Part shown: positions 6,282 to 13,882 of the stretch, piece after piece | How the letters are laid out: each line of letters starts with the position of its first letter | Position numbering within the stretch: the stretch's first letter is position 1 | DNA from: CAWULT01 sp963923455 | GTDB taxonomy: Bacteria > Acidobacteriota > Vicinamibacteria > Vicinamibacterales > UBA2999 | Assembly (NCBI GenBank): GCA_963923455.1 | Contig: CAWULT010000073.1 | Span: 1-23,524, forward strand | Reading direction: 5' to 3' | DNA length: 23,524 nt | Made by a program: the position numbers and the translations under genes | Notes under the pieces: generated by a model | Databases searched by the model: none | Seen by the model: the letters and a program-made list of their open reading frames with translations, nothing else | Told to the model about the DNA's origin: nothing

Positions 6282-8665
6282 GACTCCTGCCGTTCGTCAC
6301 CGTCTGGGCTGCCGCCTTCGCCATCGTCCAGGGCAGCGCCCTCATCGGCGATGCGCAGGCGCCGGCACCCGCCCGCCCGGCGCGCGCGGCCGATGCGCCG
6401 GCGGCACGGCGCCCCGCGTCCCCGGCTCCGGCACGGGCTCAGGCGCCGGAGCCCACCGGGGCGGCGGCGGGGCCATCCGCCGAGCGGGCGTTCGTGTCGC
6501 AGTACTGCGCGACGTGCCACAGCGAGCGCGTCAAGAGCGGCGGCCTGGTGCTCGATGCGGCCGGCGCCGACCACGTCGGCGCGGACGCCGCGGTCTGGGA
6601 AAAGGCGGTCCGCAAGATCCGCACGGGCATGATGCCGCCGAGCGGCGCCCTCCGGCCCGACCGCGCGAAGCTGGACGCGTTCGCCACCGCGATGGAGGCC
6701 AGGCTCGACGCGGCGAACCCGCCGGGGGCGCACCCCGAGACGCCCGCGTTGCACCGCCTGAACCGCACGGAGTACGCCAACGCGATCCGCGACCTGCTGG
6801 CGCTCGACGTCGACGTCAAGACCCTGCTGCCGCAGGACGACTCCAGCGAGGGCTTCGACAACCTGGCGGAGGCGCTCAACGTCTCGCCCTCGCTGATTCA
6901 GGGATACGTGGGCGCGGCGATGAAGATCAGCCGCCGGGCCGTCGGGGACCGCTCGCTCGTCCCGGCACAGGTCACCTACAGCGCACCGCCGCAGTTCGCG
7001 CACGACAAGCACGTCGAGGGTCTTCCGCTCGGCACGCGCGGCGGCATGCTCGTGCAGCACACCTTCCCCCTCGACGCCGAGTACGAGTTCACGGTCACGG
7101 GCGGTCCGGGCGGAGGTGGCGGCGCCGGCGCCCCGCGCATCGACGTCACGCTGGACGGGGCGCCGCTGGTGGTGCAGAACCCCCGCACCTTCCGGCAGAC
7201 CGTGACCGCCGGGCCCCACACGCTGGGGCTCGCCCTCGTCGATCGCGCACGCGGGGCCGGCGTCGACGACGCGTATTCCGACTTCCGCGTCGACTCGGCC
7301 TTCACGCCGGGGGGGGCGGTCGGCACCGTCACGATCACGGGACCGTTCAAGCCGAGCGGCGCCGGCGACACGCCGAGCCGCCAGCGCATCTTCCTCTGCA
7401 GGCCGGCAGCGGCGGCCGAGGAAGCGCCCTGCGCCCGCCGCATCCTCGGCAACATGGCCCGCCGCGCGTATCGCCGCCCCGCGACCGCCGCGGAGGTGGA
7501 CACGCTGATGGCCTTCTACCAGGAGGGCCGCGGCCAGGGCGACTTCGAGCTGGGCATCCAGCAGGGCCTGGCGCGCATCCTGGTCGCGCCGTCGTTCCTC
7601 TACCGGAGCGAACCCGAGCCGGCAGGCGTCCCGTCCGGCAGGACCTACCGCATCGGCGACCTCGCACTCGCCTCGAGGCTGTCGTTCTTCCTGTGGAGCA
7701 GCATCCCCGACGAGACGCTCCTCGACCTCGCCGAGAAGGGCCGCCTGAGCCAGCCGGCCGTGCTGGCCCAGCAGGTCCGGCGGATGCTGGCCGACCCGAA
7801 GGCCGACGCCCTCGTCACCAACTTCGCCGGCCAGTGGCTGTACCTGCGCGAACTGGCGACGGTGCAGACCGACGCGCGGAACTTCGACGACAACCTGCGG
7901 CAGGCGTTCCGGCGCGAGACGGAACTGCTGTTCGGCAGCATCGTCCGTGACGACCGCCCGCTGCTGGAGCTGTTGACGGCCGACTACACGTTCCTGGACG
8001 AGCGGCTCGCCCGGCACTACGGCGTGCCGAACGTGTTCGGCAGCTACTTCCGCCGGGTGTCGCTCCCGGCCGACAGCCCGCGGCGCGGCATCCTCGGCCA
8101 GGGCAGCATGCTGACGGTGACCTCGGTCGCCACCCGCACGTCGCCGGTGGCACGGGGCAAGTGGATTCTCGAGAACCTGCTCGGCACGCCGGTGCCGCAA
8201 CCGCCGCCTGGCGTCGAGATCAACCTCGAGGCCGACCCGAAGGCCGAGAAGCCGACGACGCTGCGGCAGCGGCTCGAGATGCACCGGAAGAACCCCGTGT
8301 GCGCGTCGTGCCACAAGATCATGGACCCGATGGGGTTCGCGCTCGAGAACTTCGACCTCGTGGGTACCTGGCGCGAGGCCGAGGCCGGCTGGCCAATCGA
8401 TGCGACGGGCCAGCTCGCCGACGGCACGCCGCTCAAGGGCCCGGCCGACCTGCGGGCCGCCGTCCTCAGCCGGTCCGACATGTTCATGACGGTGGCCACC
8501 GAGAAGCTGATGACCTATGCGCTCGGCCGCCCGGTGCACTACAACGACATGGCGACCGTGCGCGCGATCGTCCGCGACGCGGCACGGCGCGACAACCGGT
8601 TCTCGGCGCTCGTGCTCGGCATCGTCGAGAGCGCCCCGTTCCGGCAGCGGATCAAGAAGTCCTAG
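6278..8665 (+). CDS. Exported DUF1587/1595/1592/1588/1585 protein with two c-type haem motifs
   Basis: The 795-residue protein has a signal peptide (about 1-27), an Ala/Pro-rich linker (28-67), then CATCH at 77-81 with a likely distal Met in the GMMPPSG region (M118/M119). Further regions are DUF1587 (about 155-225), a Gly-rich beta-sandwich that may bind carbohydrate (about 255-355), DUF1595 (385-445), DUF1592 (455-585), DUF1588 (600-695) containing a second haem motif CASCH at 675-679, and DUF1585 at the C-terminus (735-792). This architecture is common in Planctomycetes, Verrucomicrobia and Acidobacteriota and has no established reaction that I know of; a periplasmic redox role follows from the two CxxCH motifs. 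It is coupled to the ankyrin gene upstream, and the DUF1552 gene follows after 11 bp. Confidence 0.92.
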   Translation: MRLLPFVTVWAAAFAIVQGSALIGDAQAPAPARPARAADAPAARRPASPAPARAQAPEPTGAAAGPSAERAFVSQYCATCHSERVKSGGLVLDAAGADHVGADAAVWEKAVRKIRTGMMPPSGALRPDRAKLDAFATAMEARLDAANPPGAHPETPALHRLNRTEYANAIRDLLALDVDVKTLLPQDDSSEGFDNLAEALNVSPSLIQGYVGAAMKISRRAVGDRSLVPAQVTYSAPPQFAHDKHVEGLPLGTRGGMLVQHTFPLDAEYEFTVTGGPGGGGGAGAPRIDVTLDGAPLVVQNPRTFRQTVTAGPHTLGLALVDRARGAGVDDAYSDFRVDSAFTPGGAVGTVTITGPFKPSGAGDTPSRQRIFLCRPAAAAEEAPCARRILGNMARRAYRRPATAAEVDTLMAFYQEGRGQGDFELGIQQGLARILVAPSFLYRSEPEPAGVPSGRTYRIGDLALASRLSFFLWSSIPDETLLDLAEKGRLSQPAVLAQQVRRMLADPKADALVTNFAGQWLYLRELATVQTDARNFDDNLRQAFRRETELLFGSIVRDDRPLLELLTADYTFLDERLARHYGVPNVFGSYFRRVSLPADSPRRGILGQGSMLTVTSVATRTSPVARGKWILENLLGTPVPQPPPGVEINLEADPKAEKPTTLRQRLEMHRKNPVCASCHKIMDPMGFALENFDLVGTWREAEAGWPIDATGQLADGTPLKGPADLRAAVLSRSDMFMTVATEKLMTYALGRPVHYNDMATVRAIVRDAARRDNRFSALVLGIVESAPFRQRIKKS

Positions 8666-8676
8666 GAGCGACGTCG

Positions 8677-9999
8677 ATGGCATTCCTCTCGAAGAAGCAC
8701 CTCTCCCGGCGGACCTTCCTGCACGGGGTCGGCGTCACCCTCGCGCTGCCGTTGCTCGACTCGATGGTGCCGGCGGCCACGGCGCTCGCCCAGACGGCGG
8801 CCAAGGCCCGCACGCGCTTCGGGGCCATCTACTTCCCGCACGGCGCGATCATGAAGCGCTGGATCCCCGCGACGACGGGCGCCGGGTTCGAACTGAGCGA
8901 GATCCTCCAGCCGCTCGCACCGCACCACGCGCAGGTGAACGTGGTGAGCGGCCTGCGGCACGCCCTGGCCTACGGCAGCGGCGCCACGGCGAACCACAAC
9001 CGCTCGGCGGCCGCGTTCCTGAGCGGCGCGTTCGCCAAGACGGGCGCCAAGGCGTACCTGGGCGTCACGGCGGATCAGATCGTGGCGCAGAAGCTCGGCC
9101 AGGACACGCCGCTCCCGTCGCTCGAAGTGATGATCGAGGAGCCGAGCTTGAACTGCGGCGACGGACTCAGCTGCTCGTACCGCGACACGATCTCCTGGCA
9201 GGGGCCCGGCTCCCCGTTGCCGATGCAGAACAACCCGCAGGTCGTCTTCGAGCGCCTGTTCGGCGACGGCAGCAACGACAACGAGCGCCGCGCGCGGCGC
9301 AAGCAGTCGCTGAGCCTGCTGGACTCGGTGATGGGCGAGGCGGCCGCGCTGCAGAAGACGCTGCCGGCTTCCGACCGCGCCCGGATGGATCAGTACCTGA
9401 CCGACGTCCGCGAGATCGAGCGCCGCATCCAGAAGTCGGGCGAGCAGCTGGGCGAGGACCTCGCGGTGCCGAACGCCCCGACGGGCGTACCGCGCGACGT
9501 CGAGGAGCACATCAAGCTGATGTACGACCTGCAGGCGCTGGCGTGGCAGGCGGAGATCACCCGCGTGTCGACGATGCTGATGTGCAAGGAGCTCAGCAAC
9601 GCGGTATACCCGAAGAGCGGCATCCGCGACGCGTTCCACACCCTGTCGCACCACTCGGGCGTCCAGGAGAACATCGACCGCTTCACGCAGCTGAATCGCT
9701 ACCACGTGGGGTTGTTCACTTACTTCCTCGACAAGCTGAAGGCCACGCCGGACGGCGACGGCACGCTGCTCGACCACTCGCTGGTGCTCTACGGCAGCGG
9801 CATGAGCGACGGCAACTCGCACAACCACACCGACCTGCCGATCGTGATCGCCGGCGGCGCGTCGGGCCGGCTGACCGGCGGACGCCACATCGCCACGCAG
9901 AAGGACACGCCGATGGCGAACCTGCTGGCCGCGCTGCTCGTGACGGTGGGCGTCCAGACGGACCACTTCGGCGACAGCACGGGCGTGCTGGCGCTCTGA
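8677..9999 (+). CDS. Tat-exported DUF1552 family protein
   Basis: The 440-residue protein begins with a twin-arginine signal: SRRTFLHG at residues 10-17 followed by a hydrophobic stretch and a likely cleavage after ATALAQ (about residue 39). The body matches DUF1552, with sequences such as FGAIYFPHGAIMKRW, LPSLEVMIEEPSLNCG, LYGSGMSDGNSHNHTDLPI and a C-terminal TGVLAL. DUF1552 proteins are usually encoded beside DUF1592-type cytochromes, as here. Their fold recalls the alkaline-phosphatase/sulfatase-like DUF1501 proteins, but no reaction is established to my knowledge. Tat export suggests folding, perhaps with a cofactor, before transport. GGAG of the ribosome site overlaps the upstream TAG, so the gene belongs to the ankyrin operon. 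Confidence 0.9.
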   Translation: MAFLSKKHLSRRTFLHGVGVTLALPLLDSMVPAATALAQTAAKARTRFGAIYFPHGAIMKRWIPATTGAGFELSEILQPLAPHHAQVNVVSGLRHALAYGSGATANHNRSAAAFLSGAFAKTGAKAYLGVTADQIVAQKLGQDTPLPSLEVMIEEPSLNCGDGLSCSYRDTISWQGPGSPLPMQNNPQVVFERLFGDGSNDNERRARRKQSLSLLDSVMGEAAALQKTLPASDRARMDQYLTDVREIERRIQKSGEQLGEDLAVPNAPTGVPRDVEEHIKLMYDLQALAWQAEITRVSTMLMCKELSNAVYPKSGIRDAFHTLSHHSGVQENIDRFTQLNRYHVGLFTYFLDKLKATPDGDGTLLDHSLVLYGSGMSDGNSHNHTDLPIVIAGGASGRLTGGRHIATQKDTPMANLLAALLVTVGVQTDHFGDSTGVLAL

Positions 10000-10014
10000 G
10001 ACGGCGGCGCCGTC
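10000..10014. terminator. Hairpin shared by convergent gene ends
   Basis: GACGGC-GGC-GCCGTC is a perfect 6-bp stem with a 3-base loop. It begins right after the DUF1552 stop and reaches into the TGA of the opposing gene. It could end transcription from both sides, although no T-tract follows. Confidence 0.4.
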
Positions 10015-10447
10015 AGTGCGCGCGCGTGGAGGAGCCGGGAGTGCCCGGCACGTCCATCCGCACGACGTTCAGCCGGTAGTACAGATCCTCGAGGAACCGC
10101 CCGCGTCGTACCGCCTCGAGCGCCGGCTCGGTCACGACCGACACCACCTGGACGGAGCCGTGGCACCGGCCCAGCCACTCGTGCAGCGCCCGCTGCTGCA
10201 CCAGGGTCAGCGCGGTGGCGTTCTCGAGCACCAGGGTTCCACCCGGGGCCTCCGGCAGCCGCAGCTCGCCGGGCAGCGCGCAGCGCCGGGCTGGGGCCGC
10301 CCCCGAGCGCAACAGCTGCCCCACGACCGGGCCGAGGTGGTCCGCGGAACACTCCACGAGGAGGTTGGGCCGATGGGGCTTCCCGAGCAGCCATACCAGC
10401 AGGCCGCCGTCGAGCTGGGACGCAGGATCTGCGGGCTTCAGGGTCAT
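10013..10447 (-). CDS. Small degenerate sigma-54-activator (AAA+) domain protein
   Basis: The 144-residue protein resembles the middle of an NtrC-type AAA+ domain. GGTLVLENATAL (69-80) matches the Walker B segment, where GGTLFLDEIGEL is typical, and GRFLEDLYYRLNVVRMDVP (116-134) matches the conserved GRFREDLYYRLNVVPI stretch. Walker A (GESGTGKE) is absent, the GAFTGA loop that contacts sigma-54 is absent, and the catalytic Asp-Glu of Walker B has become Glu-Asn. There is no receiver and no DNA-binding domain. It therefore cannot act as a normal sigma-54 ATPase. ATG 10447 has GAGGAG (10453-10458) at good distance, so translation looks intact. It lies 89 bp downstream of the response regulator gene on the same strand and may be co-transcribed. 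It could be an adaptor that assembles with intact activators, or a remnant. Confidence 0.72.
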   Translation of the reverse strand: MTLKPADPASQLDGGLLVWLLGKPHRPNLLVECSADHLGPVVGQLLRSGAAPARRCALPGELRLPEAPGGTLVLENATALTLVQQRALHEWLGRCHGSVQVVSVVTEPALEAVRRGRFLEDLYYRLNVVRMDVPGTPGSSTRAH

Positions 10448-10452
10448 CGCGG

Positions 10453-10458
10453 CTCCTC
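10453..10458 (-). promoter_or_regulatory. Shine-Dalgarno site of the AAA+-like small gene
   Basis: GAGGAG five bases before ATG 10447 decides the start against an in-frame GTG five codons upstream, whose own coding sequence would contain this site. Confidence 0.6.
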
Positions 10459-10519
10459 GCACCGTGGCAGGTGAGATCGGCGGAGCGCGAATGGTGACAC
10501 GCGGCCGTCGCGCGGGCGA

Positions 10520-10535
10520 CTAGGTGCGCGCCTAG
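10520..10535. terminator. Hairpin just downstream of the response regulator stop
   Basis: CTAGGT-GCGC-GCCTAG can form a 6-bp stem (one G-U pair) beginning one base after the TGA of the response regulator on the minus strand. No T-tract follows. It may attenuate readthrough into the AAA+-like gene. Confidence 0.35.
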
Positions 10536-10536
10536 A

Positions 10537-11184
10537 TCAGCCGACGGAGGGATCGATCAGACCTTCCTGCACCGCGTAGCGCGTGAGTTCGGCGACGCTC
10601 CGGGCGTTCAGGCGCGCCATCAGCCGACCGCGGTGAAACTCCACGGTCTTCACGGACACGCCGAGGACTTCCGCGATCTCCTTGTTCTGCCGCCCCTCGG
10701 CCACCAGCTGCAGGATCTGACGCTGTCGATCCGTCAGGTTGAACGCCCGCGCCGGGCGGCCGGTCGACGGCCTGAGCGCATCGGCGAGGTCCGGACCGAA
10801 GTCCGGCGAGACGTAGGGCCGCCCGCGGCGCGCCTGGTCGAGCGCCGTCAGCAGTTCCTCGGCGGCCCCCGTCTTCAGCACGTACGCGCTGGCGCCCGCG
10901 TCAAAGGCCTTTCGCAGGTACATCGGGCTGGCGTGCATCGACAGGAAGACAATCGTCGTGTCGGGTGCCGCGGCGCGAATCCGTGCCGCCGCGTCGATCC
11001 CGTTGAGCACTGGCATGCTGACGTCGAGCACCACGATGTCGGGCCTCGACCCGGCCACGAATTCGACCAGGGCCTGGCCGTCGGGCGCCGTACCGACGAC
11101 GTCGTAGCGCGGCGCCAGCAGCGCGCTGATGCCGCTCAGCATCAGCGGATGATCGTCCCCGAGCACGACCCGCAGTCGCGTCAC
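10537..11184 (-). CDS. NarL/LuxR-family response regulator
   Basis: The 215-residue cytoplasmic DNA-binding regulator has a receiver domain (about 3-120) with acidic D10/D11, phospho-acceptor D54 in VVLDVSMP, the Ser of FLSMHA and the Lys of AYVLKTGA. The LuxR-type helix-turn-helix fills about 148-210, with LTDRQRQILQLVAEG and NKEIAEVLGVSVKTVEFHR. All residues for phosphorylation are present. The start is GTG 11184, whose GTGA overlaps the stop of the kinase gene, so kinase and regulator are coupled and form a cognate pair. An open extension upstream in the same frame is Arg-rich and antisense-like and is rejected. Target genes are unknown. Confidence 0.93.
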   Translation of the reverse strand: MTRLRVVLGDDHPLMLSGISALLAPRYDVVGTAPDGQALVEFVAGSRPDIVVLDVSMPVLNGIDAAARIRAAAPDTTIVFLSMHASPMYLRKAFDAGASAYVLKTGAAEELLTALDQARRGRPYVSPDFGPDLADALRPSTGRPARAFNLTDRQRQILQLVAEGRQNKEIAEVLGVSVKTVEFHRGRLMARLNARSVAELTRYAVQEGLIDPSVG

Positions 11185-13523
11185 GCCGCTCCCCCGATGG
11201 GAATGGTCGCCACGACGGTGGTGCCGGCGCCAGGCCTGGACGTCACCCGCAGCGAGCCGCGGACGAGGCGCATCCGCTCGGCCATGCTGACGAGGCCGAG
11301 CCCGCCGGTCGCGCCGCGCGGCGCGGGCTCGAACCCGACGCCGTCGTCGACGACCACCAGCTCGACGGCGGCCGGCGTGCGGCGCAGCGTGACGTGCACG
11401 CACGTGGCCTGCGCGTGCCTTGAGGCGTTGGCCACGGCCTCCTGCGCGACGCGGTAGAGCGCCGACGCTTCCACCACGCTCAGGCCTTCGTCGCTGCCCT
11501 CTGGCGTGAAGCGCAGCTTCACGCGGTGGAACTGCTGGTATTCCTCGCAGCAGGCCTCCATGGCGGCGCACAGGCCCAGGTCCTCGATGAGGGCCGGGTG
11601 CAGGCCGTGCGACACCCGGCGCACCTCCTGCGAGATCTGGACGACGCGCGCCTGGAGGCCCTGCAGGCGCCGCCTCACCGGCTCCGGCAGCCCCTCGGTG
11701 GCCGCGATCGTCCCGGCTTCGATCGACACGAGCGCCAGCTGCTGCGTCACCGCGTCGTGCAGTTCCCGCGCGAGCCGGCGGCGCTCGTCCTCCTGCGCCG
11801 TCAGCAGGCTCGCGCTGAGGTCGCGCAGCTCGCGCGTGCGGTCCTGGACACGCTGTTCGAGCTCGTCATTGGCCCGGCGCAGCGCCTCCTCGGCGGCCTT
11901 CCGGGCACTGATGTCGGTGAGCGCCCCGACCATGCGCACCGGGCGGCCGTCCGCGTCGCGCACGGCCTCGCCGCGCGTCAGCACCCAGCGATACGAGCCG
12001 TCGGACTGCCGCAGCCGCACCTCCACGGCGTACCGCTCGCCGTGCTCCCAGTGCCGGTCCAGCGCCAGGCGCACGCGGGCCCGGTCGTCGGGGTGGATCC
12101 GCGCGAAGAACGACGCCTCGGTCGGCGGGGCCTCGTCCTGCTGCGCCCCGACGATCTCCAGCCAGCGGGGCGAGTGGTAGTGCTCCCCGGTGGCGATGTT
12201 CCAGTCCCAGATCCCGTCGTTGACGCCGCGCTCGAACAGCGCGTACCGCTCCTCGCTGGCTCGAAGCTGCGCCTCGGCGCGACGCATCTCCGTGACGTCG
12301 AGCACGGCGCCGACCGTCCGCACCCTGCGGCGCTCGCCATCCACCACGTCGAAGAACCGCCGCGCACGCGACAGGATCCGGATGACGGTGCCGTCGGCGC
12401 GCACGGCGCGGTGCTCCACGTCGAAGTGATCGTCGACTTCCGCGCGGGGACCCGAGATCACCTCGAGCACGCCGGCCGCGTCGTCGGGGTGGATGGTGGC
12501 CACGACATCGGCCATCGTGAGCACCTGGTCGGCGCTCCAGCCGTAGATCTCGCGCATGCGCGGCGACACGTGCATCACGCCCTGGCGCCAGTCGAACTCG
12601 AACACGCCGAGCCCCGCCGTCCGCGCAGCCTGCTCGAGCCGCTCCTCGCTGGCGCGGCGCTGCGCCTCGGCCTGCCGGAACTCGGTGAGGTCGAGCACGG
12701 CTCCGACGGTCCGTACCCGGCGGCCCTCGTCGCCCGCGAAGACGCGAAGGGCCCGGACGCTGACCCAGCGGATGGTACCGTCGGGCAGCAACAGCCGGTG
12801 CTGGCTGGCGACGATCGGAGCGCCAGACGGATCGTCGGTACGTCCGATCAGCTCGACGACGTGCGCGCGATCCTCCGGGTGGATCCGCTCGATGATCGAT
12901 GACGGCCGCACGCGCTCGTCGGCCGACCACCCGAAGATCTCGCGCAGGCGCGGGGAGGCGGTGACGAGGCCCTCGCGCCAGTCGACCTCGAACACGCCCA
13001 GCCCGGCCGTCCGGACGGCCTGCTCGAGAATCTGCTGGCTGTGTCGCAGCCGTTCCTCGGCCTCCTTGCGCTGGGTGGAGTCGAACACCACCCCTACCGT
13101 CCGCGAACGGCGTCGTGCCGGACCTTCTCCTTCGAAATAACGCTGCGCGCGGGCGGTAACCCAGCGAGTCCCGCCGCCCGGCAGCACGATGCGGAAGTCG
13201 ATGGAGAAAGAGGGGTCGCGGTCCACGTCCTCGGGGCGGTCGATCAGCGTGAACAGCCGCTCGCGATCGACGGGATGCACGCGCGCGGCGAGATCCTGAA
13301 TGGTCAGCGTCTGATCCGGGGTCCAGCCGAACAGCTCCCGGAGCCTGGGCGTCACCCGTGCGGACGCGGTCTGCCAGTCCATGAAGAACGCGCCCAAGCC
13401 CGCCAGGCTGACGGCGTGCTCCAGCATCTCGTCCGCCGAATACACGCGGATCGCGGGGGCCGATGGCCAGGCGACGAGTTCGGATGGGCCTTCGAACGCG
13501 GCCGGCTCGGTGGGATGCGTCAT
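11181..13523 (-). CDS. Four-PAS sensor histidine kinase (HisKA_3 type, NarX/DegS-like core)
   Basis: The 780-residue protein has no clear membrane segment, so it is probably a cytoplasmic sensor. Four PAS/PAC modules lie at about 36-155, 162-285, 292-415 and 425-542. The first three are close paralogues that share the pattern AGLGxFxxDW...PRxRE(I/L)(F/Y)GW; the fourth (GVNDGIWDWNIATGEHYHS) is a different PAS_3 type. A coiled linker (545-575) leads to the dimerisation domain with phospho-acceptor H589 in RRRLARELHDAVTQQL and the ATPase domain (about 685-776) with QEAVANASRHA (N699), DDGVGF and GGLGLVSMAERM. ATG 13523 is preferred to an open extension of 66 codons that has no domain content. 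It is coupled to its response regulator by a 4-bp overlap. The ligand or cofactor of the PAS modules is unknown. Confidence 0.92.
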   Translation of the reverse strand: MTHPTEPAAFEGPSELVAWPSAPAIRVYSADEMLEHAVSLAGLGAFFMDWQTASARVTPRLRELFGWTPDQTLTIQDLAARVHPVDRERLFTLIDRPEDVDRDPSFSIDFRIVLPGGGTRWVTARAQRYFEGEGPARRRSRTVGVVFDSTQRKEAEERLRHSQQILEQAVRTAGLGVFEVDWREGLVTASPRLREIFGWSADERVRPSSIIERIHPEDRAHVVELIGRTDDPSGAPIVASQHRLLLPDGTIRWVSVRALRVFAGDEGRRVRTVGAVLDLTEFRQAEAQRRASEERLEQAARTAGLGVFEFDWRQGVMHVSPRMREIYGWSADQVLTMADVVATIHPDDAAGVLEVISGPRAEVDDHFDVEHRAVRADGTVIRILSRARRFFDVVDGERRRVRTVGAVLDVTEMRRAEAQLRASEERYALFERGVNDGIWDWNIATGEHYHSPRWLEIVGAQQDEAPPTEASFFARIHPDDRARVRLALDRHWEHGERYAVEVRLRQSDGSYRWVLTRGEAVRDADGRPVRMVGALTDISARKAAEEALRRANDELEQRVQDRTRELRDLSASLLTAQEDERRRLARELHDAVTQQLALVSIEAGTIAATEGLPEPVRRRLQGLQARVVQISQEVRRVSHGLHPALIEDLGLCAAMEACCEEYQQFHRVKLRFTPEGSDEGLSVVEASALYRVAQEAVANASRHAQATCVHVTLRRTPAAVELVVVDDGVGFEPAPRGATGGLGLVSMAERMRLVRGSLRVTSRPGAGTTVVATIPIGGAA

Positions 13524-13610
13524 GCGGTCGTCCCGGGGATGGCCGGGAATAGCGATCTTAATACCGTTCCTCCACCCCGGGTTCGCGGAACGCACGTGCA
13601 TCCGTGGATA
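13524..13610. promoter_or_regulatory. Divergent promoter region, kinase versus small hypothetical gene
   Basis: The 87 bp between divergent starts include the AT-rich patch CGATCTTAATACC at about 13552-13564. Read on the minus strand this gives GGTATTAAGATCG, a plausible -10 region for the kinase operon. I find no convincing -35 partner. Confidence 0.35.
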
Positions 13611-13847
13611 ATGGCGGGCGTGGCTGGCATCGACCCCACCCACGTGGCCACGCTGTGGGAGCTCACCCGCGACGGCGAGCGCCTGCGATGCGCCGTCTAC
13701 CGCCGGGCCGACGGGCTCCACCTGACGGTCGAGTCGGCTGCGGCCCCGCTGGTCTCGGAGCCCTGCACGCTGCAGCCACGGGCCATCGCACGCGCCCGCG
13801 CACTGCGGGACTCCCTCGTCGAGCGCGGGTGGTCCGCCGGGGCGTAG
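13611..13847 (+). CDS. Small hypothetical protein (78 residues)
   Basis: A short soluble protein that I do not recognise by name. It opens with IDPTHVATLWELTRDGERLRCAVYRR, ends with an amphipathic helix (about 50-72) and has no signal peptide or membrane segment. Its composition and codon usage resemble the flanking genes. Small acidobacterial proteins with a similar beta-strand start followed by an Arg/Glu-rich helix come to mind, but I cannot name a family. ATG 13611 has no good ribosome site; an in-frame GTG at 13596 is the alternative. It is divergent from the kinase and precedes the secreted-protein gene by 35 bp. Confidence 0.55.
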   Translation: MAGVAGIDPTHVATLWELTRDGERLRCAVYRRADGLHLTVESAAAPLVSEPCTLQPRAIARARALRDSLVERGWSAGA

Positions 13848-13882
13848 CGGCCGGCGGGGGTAAGATACGCGCCGAGGTTCAG

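Noticed and set aside
5411..8683. A 1090-codon open frame antisense to the ankyrin and DUF1592 genes
   Set aside because: Its translation is low-complexity Arg/Ala/Val/His-rich and has no domain, while the plus strand carries clear domain motifs over the same span. Strong G/C third-position bias opens the antisense frame.
10633..11457. Open frame antisense to the response regulator and kinase C-terminus
   Set aside because: The frame is the reverse of clear receiver, LuxR and ATPase motifs and has no domain of its own.
13524..13721. N-terminal extension of the histidine kinase by 66 codons
   Set aside because: No domain content, and it would overlap the oppositely oriented 78-residue gene; ATG 13523 gives a normal start before PAS1.
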